From: Chelativorans salis
GTDB lineage: Bacteria > Pseudomonadota > Alphaproteobacteria > Rhizobiales > Rhizobiaceae
Direction: 5' to 3'
Assembly: GCF_025336525.1 (NCBI RefSeq)
Contig: NZ_JAOCZP010000004.1
Location: 372,001-436,000, forward strand
Length of the DNA: 64,000 nt
This document shows, piece by piece, positions 45,229-59,225 of this stretch (its first letter is position 1; every line of letters begins with the position of its first letter). The notes under the pieces are model-generated. The model saw only the letters and a list, made by a program, of their open reading frames with translations, was not told the origin of the DNA and did no database searches. The translations under genes were made by a program, and so were the position numbers.

Positions 45229-45258
45229 TCCATCGATGCCGGTTTTCGGGCTGATGCC

Positions 45259-47214
<1,956 letters not shown>

Positions 47215-47484
47215 TTTTCCTCCTCCGGATGAAACTTTGCCGGAACGGCGCTCCGGCCCCACGGGGCGGCAGCCCCTTGACCCGCATGCATTACTACCAT
47301 TCGGCGGCTGCTCACAACATTAGACGATGGCAGCCCATGCCGAAGGCTGGCAGCAGCCTAACAGATGCGCTGCTAACATTTTGTATTTACAGGAACTTCA
47401 TCGGTCGTGAAGCATTTTTACTCTGGACGGTCAACGCTCGAGGAGACAGAATCGTCGGGCGCGACACGATTGGAAAGGGCAGTC

Positions 47485-47757
47485 ATGCGCAAGACCACAG
47501 AAACCGAACTGATCCTTGAGGGCTATGGCATCACCACGGCGCAATTCCTCTACCATCTTCCCGACCATCCACATCTGCTGCAGACTTTTGTCTGGCAGCA
47601 CTACGACATTGCGCCGAAATTCCCGGCGCTCCTCCGCTTCATCGATTTTTGGCAGAAAACGCTCGACGGGCCGTTGCACTCGGTTACCTATACGCACCGC
47701 CGGCTCATCTCCCCCAGCGAATGGCGTAACGTGACCGGCGAACTGGTGCTGCAGTAG
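47485..47757 (+). CDS. usg: Usg family protein
   Basis: A 90-residue protein: TETELILEGYGITTAQFLYHLPDHP, then LLQTFVWQHYDIAPKFPALLRFIDFW and a C-terminal THRRLISPSEWRNV. This is the Usg family, first noted next to a trp gene; its role is unknown. No trp genes are near here. ATG 47485 has AAAGGG upstream; the frame is open to 47407 and gives no family similarity there. Confidence 0.85.
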   Translation: MRKTTETELILEGYGITTAQFLYHLPDHPHLLQTFVWQHYDIAPKFPALLRFIDFWQKTLDGPLHSVTYTHRRLISPSEWRNVTGELVLQ

Positions 47758-47954
47758 CAGGCGAGACAGTTCTATTCCCGCCGCCACGGATGAATGGATG
47801 AAGGTGTAGAGCTCCCCAAACCATCTTCCGTGCTGACGCGCGCACTGCTATATTTTTGCGCGTCATGAAAGCGTCGCCATATGGCGGCGCACGTGACGGG
47901 GTCCCGGTAGTGCCGGGCCGGTGTCGAGGCGCCGGAGCGGCGCCAAGGGGGACA

Positions 47955-48338
47955 ATGAACGGACTTGCACGCATCTGCTGGATCACAGCGCCTATCTATG
48001 CGCTGTTGGGCATGGCTTTCGGTATCTGGATGTCGGCCAGCGGCGACCATACTCTGTCGCCGGTCCACGGTCATATGAATCTGCTCGGGTGGGTATCCAT
48101 CGCTCTTTACGGAACGTTCTACACAGTTATGCCGGCGGCGGCGGAAAGCCGGCTGGCACAGATCCAGGTGCTGCTGGCACAAGCAGGCGTAATCCTGATC
48201 GTGCCGGGTATCGCGATGGCGATCCAGGGCGCCGGCGAAGGTCTTGCCAAGGCAGGCTCGGTAATCGTGCTTCTCTCGATGCTGCTCTTCGTCTGGGTCG
48301 TGGCGAGCCGCATAGGGCGCACCGCCTCGGCGGTTTGA
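47955..48338 (+). CDS. Small membrane protein resembling a fragment of heme-copper oxidase subunit I
   Basis: A 127-residue protein with four hydrophobic segments. VHGHMNLLGWVSIALYGTFYTVMP resembles the helix of cytochrome oxidase/NorB subunits that carries heme-ligand His, but the other metal ligands are absent. Proteins of this kind are common in rhizobia as stand-alone genes. Role unknown. AAGGGGGA precedes ATG 47955; the frame is open to 47856. Convergent with yggS. Confidence 0.72.
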   Translation: MNGLARICWITAPIYALLGMAFGIWMSASGDHTLSPVHGHMNLLGWVSIALYGTFYTVMPAAAESRLAQIQVLLAQAGVILIVPGIAMAIQGAGEGLAKAGSVIVLLSMLLFVWVVASRIGRTASAV

Positions 48339-48371
48339 CATGCGGCGCCGGCGCGGCTTGCCGCGCCGGCC

Positions 48372-49037
48372 TTATCCCCTGCTGCCGAAGATGGCCGAGC
48401 CGACGCGCACGGCCGTGGCACCGAAGGCGATGGCCGTCTCGAAATCTGCCGACATGCCCATGGAGCGTTTCTCCACGCCGGCCTCGCTTGCGAGCTTTTC
48501 AAGAAGCGCGAAGTGGGGGCCGGGGTTCTCGTCGATGGGCGGGATGCACATCAGGCCCTCGATCTCCAGGCCGTGCGCTTCGCGGCAGCGGGCGACGAAG
48601 CTCGCCGTCTCGCGCGGGTCTATGCCGGTCTTCTGCTCTTCCAGCCCGGTGTTGACCTGGACGTAGAGGCGCGGGCGCCGGCCCTGCTTTTCCATCTCGG
48701 CGGCAAGCGCAGCAGCGATCTTTTCGCGGTCCACGGTCTCGATCACGTCGAACAGGGCGACAGCCTCCTTGGCCTTGTTGGATTGCAGGGGACCGATGAG
48801 GTGCAGTTCGATCTCGGGGAATGCTTCCTTGAGCGCCGGCCATTTGCCTACAGCCTCCTGCACGCGATTCTCGCCGAAGACGCGCTGGCCGGCCTCGATC
48901 ACCGGGCCAATCCGTTCGGCGGGGAAGGTTTTGGATACCGCGACAAGCTCCACGTCTTCGGGTGGGCGGGAGGCGGCGCGGGCGGCCTCGGCTATTTTTT
49001 CGCGGACGGTGCGGAGGTTCTGAGCGGCGTCGGTCAT
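48372..49037 (-). CDS. yggS: Pyridoxal phosphate homeostasis protein, YggS/PLPBP family
   Basis: A 221-residue alanine-racemase-fold protein. VELVAVSKTFPAERI holds the PLP-binding lysine near residue 36; FGENRVQEAVGKW, HLIGPLQSNKAKEAV and SMGMSADFETAIAFGATAVRVGSAIFG are family blocks. It buffers free PLP and has no known catalytic activity. Divergent from leuS. Confidence 0.94.
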   Translation of the reverse strand: MTDAAQNLRTVREKIAEAARAASRPPEDVELVAVSKTFPAERIGPVIEAGQRVFGENRVQEAVGKWPALKEAFPEIELHLIGPLQSNKAKEAVALFDVIETVDREKIAAALAAEMEKQGRRPRLYVQVNTGLEEQKTGIDPRETASFVARCREAHGLEIEGLMCIPPIDENPGPHFALLEKLASEAGVEKRSMGMSADFETAIAFGATAVRVGSAIFGSRG

Positions 49038-49165
49038 GGTGGATCCGGGAAGGTCTTCGGGTTTCGTCTCGGGCAGGAATGACTAGCCGGAGTTGACGGT
49101 TGTCGCAAACCGTGGTGAAGGTCCGCCGGAAAAATTCTCGTTTCTACTTACGTGAAATATCTGGC

Positions 49166-51781
49166 ATGGCAACCGAACGTTACAATCCGCGCGCATCCGA
49201 ACCCCGCTGGCAGAAGGCGTGGGAGGAGGCGCGCCTGTTCGAAACTCCGAACGACGACGGACGGCCGACCTACTACGTGCTCGAGATGTTTCCCTACCCA
49301 TCGGGGCGCATCCATATCGGACACACGCGCAACTACACGATGGGCGACGTGGTGGCGCGCTACAAGCGGGCAAAGGGTTTCAACGTGCTGCATCCGATGG
49401 GCTGGGATGCTTTCGGCATGCCGGCGGAGAACGCGGCCATGCAGAACAAGGTCCACCCCAAGGAATGGACCTACCAGAACATCGCTGCCATGCGCGCGGG
49501 GCTCAAGATGATGGGCCTGTCGCTCGACTGGAGCCGCGAGTTCGCCACTTGCGACGTGGATTACTACCACCGCCAGCAGATGCTGTTCCTCGACTTCCAC
49601 GAGAAGGGGCTGGTGACGCGGAAGACATCCAAGGTGAACTGGGACCCGGTGGACCAGACGGTGCTCGCCAACGAGCAGGTGATCGACGGGCGCGGCTGGC
49701 GCTCCGGCGCCGAGGTGGAGAGCCGGGAGCTGGCGCAGTGGTTCTTCAAGATCACCGATTATTCGGAAGACCTGCTCAAGGCGCTCGACGGGCTCGACGA
49801 GTGGCCTGAAAAGGTGCGACTCATGCAGCGCAACTGGATTGGCCGGTCCGAGGGGCTGTCGATCCGCTGGGCGCTGGTCGAGGAGACGGCGCCCGAGAGC
49901 GTGCGGGAACTGGAGACCTATACGACGCGGCCGGATACCATTTTCGGTGCCTCCTTCATGGCGATCGCCGCCGACCACCCGCTGGCCAAGAAGGCGGCCG
50001 AGGGCAATCCTGAGCTGGCGGCCTTCATCGAGGAGTGCCGGCGCATCGGCACCTCGGCCGCCGCCCTGGAGACGGCGGAGAAGAAAGGTTTCGATACGGA
50101 CATCAAGGTGCGCCATCCCTTCGACCCGGAATGGACGCTGTCTGTCTATGTGGCCAATTTCGTGCTGATGGAGTACGGCACGGGCGCCATCTTCGGCTGT
50201 CCGTCGGGCGATCAGCGCGACCTTGACTTCGCCAACAAGTACGGCCTGCCGGTGATCCCGGTGGTGATGCCGGAAGGCGCGGACGCGGCGACGTTCCAGA
50301 TTACGGAAGAGTCCTATTCCGACGATGGCGTGATGCTCAACTCGCGCTTCCTCGACGGCATGACGAACGATGCCGCTTTCAAGGAGGTGGCGAAGCGGCT
50401 GGAGAAGGAGACGCTGGACGGGCGGCCGGTGGCAGAGCGTAAGGTGAATTTCCGCCTGCGCGACTGGGGTGTGTCGCGGCAGCGCTATTGGGGCTGCCCG
50501 ATCCCGATGATCCACTGCGAGGCATGCGGCGTGGTGCCGGTGCCGAAGGAGGATCTGCCGGTCCAGCTGCCGGACGATATCGATTTCGACCGGCCGGGAA
50601 ATCCGCTCGACCGGCATCCCTCCTGGCGGCACGTGAAGTGTCCGGAATGCGGGGCCGATGCGCGGCGCGAGACGGACACGATGGACACCTTCGTCGATTC
50701 GTCCTGGTATTTCGCACGGTTCACGTCTCCCCACGCAGACGCGCCGACCGATCGCGAGGCGGCCAATCGTTGGCTGCCGGTCGACCAGTATATCGGCGGC
50801 ATTGAGCACGCGATCCTGCACCTGCTCTATTCGCGCTTCTTCGTCCGCGCCATGCGGGCGGCCGGCCACCTCGACCTGGACGAGCCTTTCAAGGGCCTGT
50901 TCACGCAGGGGATGGTGGTGCACGAGACCTATCGCGCGGCGGACGGGCGCTGGCTGGCGCCAGTCGAGGTGCGGCTCGAAGGGACAGGCGAGGAACGCAG
51001 GGCCATCGAGATCGCCACTGGTGAGGAGGTGACGATCGGCTCGCTGGAAAAGATGTCGAAGTCAAAGAAGAACACGGTGAGCCCGGAAGAGATCACCGAG
51101 TCCTTCGGCGCCGATACGGCGCGCTGGTTCATGCTGTCCGATTCGCCGCCCGACCGCGATGTGGAATGGACGGATGAAGGGGCGGCCGGTGCGCACCGCT
51201 TCGTCCAGCGCGTCTGGCGGCTGGTGGCCGAAGCCGCGCCCGCCGTTACGGATGCGTCGCCGCGTGCGGCGAAATCGGGAGAGGCTGTCGCCATCTCCAA
51301 GCCGGCGCACAAGGCGCTGAAGGTGGTGGGCGAAGATATCGAGCGGCTGGCTTTCAACCGCGCCATCGCCCGCGTCCACGAACTGGTCAACGAGCTGCAG
51401 GCGCCGTTCTCCGGCTTGGATAAGGCCGACGGCAGTGCCCGCGCGGCGGCTCGTGAGGCAGTAGAGATCCTCATCCACCTGGTCGCGCCTTTCATGCCGC
51501 ATCTGGCAGAGGAGTGCTGGGCGAGGATCGGCGGACACAGTCTCGTCGCCGCCGGGGCCTGGCCCGACTATGACGCCGATCTGATTGTGGACAACGACAT
51601 CGTGCTGCCGGTGCAGATCAACGGCAAGAAGCGCGGGGATTTGACAATCGCCCGCGACGCGGATCAAGCTGCCGTCGAAAAAGCGGTCCTCGGGCTCGAT
51701 TTCGTGCAGAAGGCGCTCAACGGCGCGCCGCCGCGCAAGGTGATCGTGGTTCCGCAGCGAATCGTCAACGTCGTCGCCTGA
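49166..51781 (+). CDS. leuS: Leucyl-tRNA synthetase
   Basis: An 871-residue class I synthetase. The HIGH motif is in [19 protein letters not shown] (residue about 50), an editing domain sits in the middle ([20 protein letters not shown]), and KMSKS is in [15 protein letters not shown] (residue about 630). It charges tRNA-Leu. ATG 49166 (MATERYNPR) matches the family start; the open frame extends to 49100 but only from TTG. The lptE GTG starts 11 bases after its stop. Confidence 0.97.
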   Translation: MATERYNPRASEPRWQKAWEEARLFETPNDDGRPTYYVLEMFPYPSGRIHIGHTRNYTMGDVVARYKRAKGFNVLHPMGWDAFGMPAENAAMQNKVHPKEWTYQNIAAMRAGLKMMGLSLDWSREFATCDVDYYHRQQMLFLDFHEKGLVTRKTSKVNWDPVDQTVLANEQVIDGRGWRSGAEVESRELAQWFFKITDYSEDLLKALDGLDEWPEKVRLMQRNWIGRSEGLSIRWALVEETAPESVRELETYTTRPDTIFGASFMAIAADHPLAKKAAEGNPELAAFIEECRRIGTSAAALETAEKKGFDTDIKVRHPFDPEWTLSVYVANFVLMEYGTGAIFGCPSGDQRDLDFANKYGLPVIPVVMPEGADAATFQITEESYSDDGVMLNSRFLDGMTNDAAFKEVAKRLEKETLDGRPVAERKVNFRLRDWGVSRQRYWGCPIPMIHCEACGVVPVPKEDLPVQLPDDIDFDRPGNPLDRHPSWRHVKCPECGADARRETDTMDTFVDSSWYFARFTSPHADAPTDREAANRWLPVDQYIGGIEHAILHLLYSRFFVRAMRAAGHLDLDEPFKGLFTQGMVVHETYRAADGRWLAPVEVRLEGTGEERRAIEIATGEEVTIGSLEKMSKSKKNTVSPEEITESFGADTARWFMLSDSPPDRDVEWTDEGAAGAHRFVQRVWRLVAEAAPAVTDASPRAAKSGEAVAISKPAHKALKVVGEDIERLAFNRAIARVHELVNELQAPFSGLDKADGSARAAAREAVEILIHLVAPFMPHLAEECWARIGGHSLVAAGAWPDYDADLIVDNDIVLPVQINGKKRGDLTIARDADQAAVEKAVLGLDFVQKALNGAPPRKVIVVPQRIVNVVA

Positions 51782-51792
51782 GGGGTACGCCC

Positions 51793-52335
51793 GTGAATGC
51801 CACTATCCGTGCTCTGGCCCTGACCGGATCCTTCCTCCTGCTGATGATCGCCGCCGGCTGCACGGTGCGGCCGATGCTGGCCGAGAACACGCCAGGCGCG
51901 GCAGGGCAGGAGACGGCGGCAGAACTCAACTCCGTTTCCGTGGCGCCCGTCTCCACGCGCTTTGCGCAACAGGTGCGCAATCACCTCGTTTTTCTGCTCC
52001 ATGGCGGCGCTAGCGAGCCGGCGAACCCCGAATACAGGCTCAATCTCACTGTGGCGCGCAGCGTCAGCTCGTCCGTGCAGATCCAGCGCGGTAGCGAGAA
52101 CGAGCCGACCGCCGGCACCGTTACCCTGACGGGCCGATATAGCCTCACCGATAGCGCGACCGGCAAGGAGATGGGCAATGGAACGCAGCGTGTAAGCGCC
52201 TTCTTCGACCGTCCTCCCCAGGAGTTCGCCGTGCTGCGCGCCCAGCGCGACGCGGAGGACCGGGCGGCGCGTGAGTTGGCGGAATTTATCCACCTTGCCG
52301 TCGCCCAGGATCTAGCAAGGCTGGACGCGCGCTAG
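51793..52335 (+). CDS. lptE: LPS-assembly lipoprotein LptE
   Basis: A 180-residue lipoprotein. The signal peptide LTGSFLLLMIAAGC ends at a lipobox with Cys at about residue 23. The mature part has the LptE-like YRLNLTVARSVSSSVQIQRGSE and VTLTGRYSLTDSATGKEM strands. It plugs LptD and guides LPS to the surface. Start is GTG 51793, with GAGGGG overlapping the leuS stop. leuS-lptE-holA is the usual order, but no holA follows here. Confidence 0.86.
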   Translation: MNATIRALALTGSFLLLMIAAGCTVRPMLAENTPGAAGQETAAELNSVSVAPVSTRFAQQVRNHLVFLLHGGASEPANPEYRLNLTVARSVSSSVQIQRGSENEPTAGTVTLTGRYSLTDSATGKEMGNGTQRVSAFFDRPPQEFAVLRAQRDAEDRAARELAEFIHLAVAQDLARLDAR

Positions 52336-52365
52336 GTCGGCTGTGCTATGATGCCATCATGGCTT

Positions 52366-52393
52366 TTGAAACAACATCTTGTCCGCTTATAAT
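52366..52393 (+). promoter_or_regulatory. Strong promoter of the acyltransferase gene
   Basis: TTGAAA (52366-52371), 16 bases, TATAAT (52388-52393): a near-perfect sigma-70 promoter, 65 bases before the ATG at 52459. It is the best match to consensus noted in this window. Confidence 0.62.
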
Positions 52394-52458
52394 CGGTAGC
52401 GCCGTCATTGCGTCGTCATAGTTTTCGGTGAAACAGCCGCTAACGGAGTGCTTCGCTT

Positions 52459-53391
52459 ATGGATTTTCATACGACGCTTATGTCGGTCGCCGGAGTGCTG
52501 GGAAATCGTGTGCTCAAGCGTGATACGCTCGCCGCAAAAGAGCCTCCGCACATCGTCGACCAGCTCATCGCGGAGCGCACCACCCATCTTTCACGGCATC
52601 CGCTGTGGCCGGTGGCGCGGCCGCTGCTCTACCGCTATTTCCATTACCGGCAGGCGCTGGCGATGGCCGATGAGATCGCGGAGCTTTCCGGCTGGGATGC
52701 GTTCACCTTTATCAGTGCCCTGCTCTCGCTGAACGTCTCCGCCCATGGCACGGAGAACATTCCGGCGACGGGTGGCTTCATCCTGGCACCGACGCACCCT
52801 ACGGGTATTGCCGACGGCATTGCTGTCTTCGACCTGATGAAAGAGCGGCGGCCGGATCTGGCCATCTTCGCCAATCGGGATGCTTTGCGCGTCAATCCGC
52901 GCTTCCGCGATCTCATTATCCCGGTGGAGTGGCGCCCTGGCGAGAAGTCGCATGCCAAGAGCCGCGATACGCTGGAGACGACGGCGAAGGCCTTTGCCGA
53001 GAACAAGGCCGTCGTGCTGTTTCCAGCCGGCCGTATCGCCTATTGGAACGAAGACAAGCTGACCGAGCGGCCCTGGCAGCCGTCGGTGGTGGCGCTGGCG
53101 CGGCGCTACGAGGTGCCGGTCATCCCGGTCAACATCACGGCACGCAATTCGGGCCTGTTCTATCTCCTGTCCAAATACTCGGCGGAGTTGCGCGACATGA
53201 CGCTGTTCCACGAACTCCTGAACAAGAAGGGCCGCGATTTTCACATGACCATCGGCAGGCCGATCGCACCGGATCTGCTGGATGGCGAGCCGGCCGACGT
53301 CGCCGCGGCGCTCCAGGCGCATGCGCTTGCACGGCTGGCGGAAGACCCGGCGGTGGAGTTCGCGGGGGACCGTCAGCCGAGCGCAGCCTGA
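52459..53391 (+). CDS. PlsC-type 1-acylglycerol-3-phosphate/lysophospholipid acyltransferase family protein
   Basis: A 310-residue protein of the glycerolipid acyltransferase fold. The HX4D motif appears as APTHPTGIADG near residue 112, the substrate-binding FPAGRIAYWNED near residue 192, and VPVIPVNITARNSG later. It probably acylates a lysolipid at the inner membrane; the lipid is not known. There is no clear membrane helix. It has its own strong promoter, so it is independent of leuS-lptE. Convergent with the transaldolase gene. Confidence 0.82.
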   Translation: MDFHTTLMSVAGVLGNRVLKRDTLAAKEPPHIVDQLIAERTTHLSRHPLWPVARPLLYRYFHYRQALAMADEIAELSGWDAFTFISALLSLNVSAHGTENIPATGGFILAPTHPTGIADGIAVFDLMKERRPDLAIFANRDALRVNPRFRDLIIPVEWRPGEKSHAKSRDTLETTAKAFAENKAVVLFPAGRIAYWNEDKLTERPWQPSVVALARRYEVPVIPVNITARNSGLFYLLSKYSAELRDMTLFHELLNKKGRDFHMTIGRPIAPDLLDGEPADVAAALQAHALARLAEDPAVEFAGDRQPSAA

Positions 53392-53427
53392 TCCTGTTGC
53401 GGGTCAGAGAAGTCGCGGAATGGGTCC

Positions 53428-53450
53428 GGGACAAGCCTTCGGCTTGCCCC
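53428..53450. terminator. Hairpin between convergent acyltransferase and transaldolase genes
   Basis: CAAGCC (53432-53437) pairs with GGCTTG (53441-53446), extended by GGG/CCC with one bulged A. No T-run. It may end either transcript. Confidence 0.42.
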
Positions 53451-53475
53451 TGACGACGATCTGCGAGAGATGCCT

Positions 53476-54129
53476 TTACCCGATCTTCTGCCCGGTCTTG
53501 GCCCAGTCGGCCAGGAAGGCTTCCAGGCCCTTGTCCGTCAGCGGGTGCTTGACCAGTGCCTTCAGCACCGACGGCGGGACCGTCGCCACGTCGGCGCCGA
53601 TGAGGGCTGCCTGCTTGACGTGGTTCATGGTGCGGATGGAGGCGGCGAGGATCTCCGTGTCGAAATCGTAATTGTCGTAGATGGTGCGGATCTCGGAGAT
53701 CAGCTCCATGCCGTCGATGCCTGTATCGTCCAGACGGCCGATGAAGGGCGAGATGAAGGTTGCGCCGGCTTTGGCGGCGAGCAGCGCCTGGTTGGCCGAG
53801 AAGCACAGCGTGACGTTGACCTTGCGGCCGCTGCCGGTCAGCGCCTTGCAGGCCTTCAGCCCGTCCATCGTCAGCGGCACCTTGATGCAGATGTTGTCGG
53901 CGATCTCCGACAGGATGTCGGCCTCGCGCATCATCTCCTTGAATTCCACCGCCGTCACCTCGGCGGAGACAGGGCCGTCAACGATGTCGCAGATCTCTTT
54001 GGTGACCTCGAGAATGGGGCGGCCAGATTTCATAATCAGTGAAGGGTTCGTGGTTACCCCGTCGAGAAGTCCGGTTTCGCTGAGCTCGCGGATTTCGTTG
54101 ACGTCGGCTGTGTCGACGAAGAACTTCAT
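53476..54129 (-). CDS. tal: Transaldolase (small TalC/Fsa-type)
   Basis: A 217-residue TIM-barrel enzyme. [31 protein letters not shown] opens the fold; the Schiff-base lysine is Lys83 in ICIKVPLT, and [32 protein letters not shown] follows. Proteins of this length act as transaldolase in the pentose phosphate pathway or as fructose-6-phosphate aldolase; context does not decide. Divergent from priA. Confidence 0.9.
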   Translation of the reverse strand: MKFFVDTADVNEIRELSETGLLDGVTTNPSLIMKSGRPILEVTKEICDIVDGPVSAEVTAVEFKEMMREADILSEIADNICIKVPLTMDGLKACKALTGSGRKVNVTLCFSANQALLAAKAGATFISPFIGRLDDTGIDGMELISEIRTIYDNYDFDTEILAASIRTMNHVKQAALIGADVATVPPSVLKALVKHPLTDKGLEAFLADWAKTGQKIG

Positions 54130-54232
54130 GTCTGTCTCCTTAGCTTGCTTGGCCGGGCCGCGACGGCAGGCCGCCGCATCTCATCTATGCTCGGCCTTGC
54201 TCTAATCCAAGAATCCGGCAAGGTCACGCCTG

Positions 54233-56416
54233 ATGAAACGAGATTCGTACCAAACGCGCGTGATTCCCGTCATGGTGCCCATGCCGGCGGAGCGGCCCTA
54301 CTCCTACGCCGTGCCCGACGGCGCCAGGGTGGAGCCGGGGGCGATCCTGCGCGTGCCGCTGGGTCCGCGCGAGGTGGCGGGCGTTGCATGGGACGGCGAC
54401 GGCGAGCCCATCGAGGCGAAGAAGCTGCGGGCGATTTCCGAGGTTTTCGATTGTCCGGCGGTGCCAGCGGATATGCGCCGCTTCATCGAGTGGGTAGCCG
54501 ACTACACGCTGTCGCCGCCGGGTATGGTGGCGCGCATGGTGCTGCGCGCGCCGGGGGCATTCGATCCGGAGCCGCCGATCGAGGGGCTGCGCCTGACGGC
54601 AAACCGGCCCGACCGCGCGACGGCGGCGCGCGAACGCGTGCTCGCCTGCGCCGCTGACGGCCAGGCATGGACGCGCTCGGGCCTGGCGCATGCGGCCGGC
54701 GCGTCAATGAGCGTGGTCGACGGGCTTACCGCACAGGGCGTTTTCGAGAAGGTGGAGATCCCGCCGCGGCCGGTGGTGGCCGCGCCGGATCCAGGGTTCG
54801 GACGCGCGGCGCTGACGGCGGACCAGAGCGCGGCCGCGAGCCGGGTGCGCGAGAAGGCGGCGGCCGGGCAATTCAGTGTGACGCTGATAGACGGCGTGAC
54901 CGGCTCCGGTAAAACGGAAGTTTATTTCGAGGCCGTGGCGGCAGCACTGGAGAAGAGCAGGCAGGTGCTGATCCTTTTGCCCGAAATCGCGCTGACGCAG
55001 GCCTTTCTCGAGCGCTTTCACGACCGCTTCGGCGCCAAGCCGGCGGAATGGCATTCCGACATCGCCCCGAGGAAGCGGGAGCGGGTGTGGCGACAGGTGG
55101 CCGAGGGGCAGGTGCGGGTGGTGGCGGGCGCGCGCTCGGCGCTCTTCCTGCCGTTCCGGGAGCTCGGGCTGATCGTCGTCGACGAGGAACACGACCCGGC
55201 CTACAAGCAGGAGGACCGGGTCTTCTATAACGCCCGCGACATGAGCGTGGTGCGCGGGCACCTGGGCAATTTTCCGGTGGTGCTGGCTTCGGCCACGCCA
55301 TCTCTGGAGAGCCGGGTGAACGCCGACCAAGGGCGCTATGAGCGTATCCTTCTGCCGGCGCGCTTCGCAGATGCGGCGCTGCCGGAGCTGCGTGCCGTGG
55401 ACATGCGCAAGGCACCGCCGGCGCGCGGCGGGTTCTTGTCGCCGGTGCTCATCGAGGCGATGGCGCGGACCGTCGAGCGCAAGGAGCAGGCCCTGCTCTT
55501 TCTTAACCGCCGCGGCTATGCCCCGCTTACGTTGTGCCGCGTGTGCGGGCACCGCTTCCAGTGTCCCAACTGTTCGAGCTGGCTGGTGGAGCATCGATTC
55601 CGCCGCCAGCTCGTCTGCCACCATTGCGGCTATCATGAACAGCAGCCGGAGGCCTGTCCTGAATGCGGGGCGCTCGACCATCTGGCGGCCTGCGGGCCGG
55701 GCGTGGAGCGCATTGCCGAGGAGGTGGACCGGCACTTTCCCGAGGCACGCACGATCGTGCTGTCGTCGGACCTGATGGGTGGCGTGAAGCGGCTCCGGCT
55801 GGAGCTGGAGGCGATCGCCGAGGGCGAGGCGGACATCGTCGTGGGCACGCAGCTGGTCGCCAAGGGGCACAATTTTCCGTTGATGACGCTGGTCGGCGTG
55901 GTGGATGCCGATCTGGGGCTTGCCAATGGGGACCCGCGGGCGGCCGAGCGCACATTCCAGCTCCTGAGCCAGGTAACGGGCCGGGCCGGGCGTTTCGGCA
56001 AGAAGAGCACAGGCCTTCTGCAGACCTACCAGCCGGAGCATCCGGTGATGCAGGCGCTGGTCTCCGGCGACGCCGAGACCTTCTACGAACGCGAGATCGC
56101 CGAGCGCGAACGCTCCGGCCTGCCGCCCTTCGGTCGGCTGGCAGCGCTGATCGTCAGTGCCGCCACGCGCGCAGAGGCCGAGAGCCACGCCCGCGCCCTG
56201 CGTGGGTCAGCACCCGCGACGGGCGAGATCGAGGTTCTAGGCCCGGCAGAGGCGCCGCTGGCGCTGGTCGCCGGGCGGCACCGCTTCCGGCTTCTGGTGC
56301 AGGGGACGCGGCGCGCCGACCTGCAGGCCTATCTGCGCCGGCTCATCGCGGCGGCTCCGCGACCGCGCGGCTCGGTGCGTGTGCAGGTGGATATCGATCC
56401 GCAGAGTTTTCTATAA
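54233..56416 (+). CDS. priA: Primosomal replication restart helicase PriA
   Basis: A 727-residue superfamily 2 helicase. The N-terminal 3'-DNA-binding domain starts VIPVMVPMPAERPYSYAVP. Walker A is GVTGSGKTEVYFEAV near residue 222, the DEAH-like box VVDEEHDPAYKQED near 318. Zinc cysteines are in CRVCGHRFQCPNCSSW and CHHCGYHEQQPEACPECG. It reloads replisomes at repaired forks. Full length. A small membrane protein gene and the atp operon follow. Confidence 0.96.
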   Translation: MKRDSYQTRVIPVMVPMPAERPYSYAVPDGARVEPGAILRVPLGPREVAGVAWDGDGEPIEAKKLRAISEVFDCPAVPADMRRFIEWVADYTLSPPGMVARMVLRAPGAFDPEPPIEGLRLTANRPDRATAARERVLACAADGQAWTRSGLAHAAGASMSVVDGLTAQGVFEKVEIPPRPVVAAPDPGFGRAALTADQSAAASRVREKAAAGQFSVTLIDGVTGSGKTEVYFEAVAAALEKSRQVLILLPEIALTQAFLERFHDRFGAKPAEWHSDIAPRKRERVWRQVAEGQVRVVAGARSALFLPFRELGLIVVDEEHDPAYKQEDRVFYNARDMSVVRGHLGNFPVVLASATPSLESRVNADQGRYERILLPARFADAALPELRAVDMRKAPPARGGFLSPVLIEAMARTVERKEQALLFLNRRGYAPLTLCRVCGHRFQCPNCSSWLVEHRFRRQLVCHHCGYHEQQPEACPECGALDHLAACGPGVERIAEEVDRHFPEARTIVLSSDLMGGVKRLRLELEAIAEGEADIVVGTQLVAKGHNFPLMTLVGVVDADLGLANGDPRAAERTFQLLSQVTGRAGRFGKKSTGLLQTYQPEHPVMQALVSGDAETFYEREIAERERSGLPPFGRLAALIVSAATRAEAESHARALRGSAPATGEIEVLGPAEAPLALVAGRHRFRLLVQGTRRADLQAYLRRLIAAAPRPRGSVRVQVDIDPQSFL

Positions 56417-56491
56417 CCGCAGCTTCGGGCATGTTGGCCGCGGCGCGTGAACCGGCTATGGCGTCAACGGCGCAGATGGAGGGCACATCCG

Positions 56492-56887
56492 ATGGATTTC
56501 GCATTTCCCTGGCCCTACAGCCAGGGCGAATGGCTGGCTTGGGGGGCTGCTGTTTTCACTGCTCTTTTCGGCCTTGTCGCTATGTTCGCTCCGCGGCTCA
56601 GCCTGCGGGTGCTGAGACTGCGCGCCGTCGAACATCACCCCGAGGCGCTGTCGGAATCGCGTTCGCTGCTGGGTGGCTTTTATGTCGGCATCGGCCTATC
56701 CGCGATCTTGTTCGCGCAGCCGCTGATCTACATGACGCTGGGGATCGCCTGGGCTCTCGCCGCTTTCGGGCGGATCGTCTCCATGATGTCGGACCGGGGC
56801 GGCACGCTTTTCAACTGGATCGTGCTTCTTGTCATGCTGGCGCTGGCAGCGCTGCCGATGGCTTTCGCGCTCGGTTTCGTTCGCTGA
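56492..56887 (+). CDS. Small membrane protein, DUF4345-like
   Basis: A 131-residue protein with four hydrophobic segments: WLAWGAAVFTALFGLVAMFAP, then LGGFYVGIGLSAILFA, LIYMTLGIAWALAAFGR and IVLLVMLALAALPMAFALG. The layout fits DUF4345. No catalytic residues stand out. ATG 56492 has GGAGGG upstream. It sits between priA and atpH, with a 235-bp gap to the latter. Confidence 0.72.
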   Translation: MDFAFPWPYSQGEWLAWGAAVFTALFGLVAMFAPRLSLRVLRLRAVEHHPEALSESRSLLGGFYVGIGLSAILFAQPLIYMTLGIAWALAAFGRIVSMMSDRGGTLFNWIVLLVMLALAALPMAFALGFVR

Positions 56888-57122
56888 TCAGGCCTTCCTG
56901 TGGGCGCCCGTGCACATGCGACAAAGGTGCTGCCACTCCTTGGGCGCGCGCGTGTTGCGAGTCCCGTAAGCCTGTGCTAGACGGCAAGCGGCTTTCGACC
57001 GGGGGACGGCGGCGCCCGTTCCCTCGGGTTGAGAAACTATCAACAAGGTCAGAGATTTAGCCCGAGTCTCGCACTCCAGCGTCAAATCTTGTGACCCCCA
57101 AGCTGCGGGAAGAGGCCATTTG

Positions 57123-57682
57123 GTGGCACAGTCTGGCTCGATGATCTCTGGGGTGGCGGGACGCTATGCGCTTTCGCTGTTCGAACTGGCGCAGGAATCG
57201 AAAGCGATCCCGCAGGTCGAAGAAGACCTCGGCCGTTTCGAGGTATTGCTCGAGGGAAGTGAAGACCTTCAGCGGCTGATTAAAAGCCCCGCCTTTTCCG
57301 CCGACGAACAGTTCAAGGCCCTCGACGCCGTTCTCACCAGGACGAAGATCGGCGGGCTAGTCGGGAATTTCCTGCGTGTCGTGGCCAAGAACCGGCGGCT
57401 GTTCGCCGTGCCGCAGATGATCCGCGGCTTCCGCAAGATTGCGGCCGAGGCGCGCGGCGAAGTGGCTGCCGAGGTGGCCTCGGCGCATGCGCTGAGCGCG
57501 GCGCAGGAGCGGGAGCTGAAGGCTGCGCTCAAGCAGGTGGCCGGCAAGGAAGTTACCGTAAAGGTTACAGTCGATCCCTCGCTGCTCGGCGGCCTCGTCG
57601 TGAAGCTCGGCTCGCGCCAGATCGATACATCGCTCAAAACGAAACTCAATTCGCTTAAGCTTGCACTGAAAGAGGTCGGCTG

Positions 57683-57683
<1 letters not shown>
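57123..57683 (+). CDS. atpH: ATP synthase F1 subunit delta
   Basis: A 186-residue stator subunit. It starts [25 protein letters not shown], the usual OSCP/delta beginning, and ends [31 protein letters not shown]. It joins the F1 head to the peripheral stalk. Start is GTG 57123 with GAAGAGG seven bases upstream; a TTG at 57120 is too close. Its stop overlaps the atpA ATG by one base. The 235-bp gap upstream should hold the operon promoter; TTGCGA (near 56955) with TAGACG 17 bases on is a weak candidate. Confidence 0.94.
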
Positions 57684-59212
<1,529 letters not shown>

Positions 59213-59225
59213 GGCTCAAGCGCCA

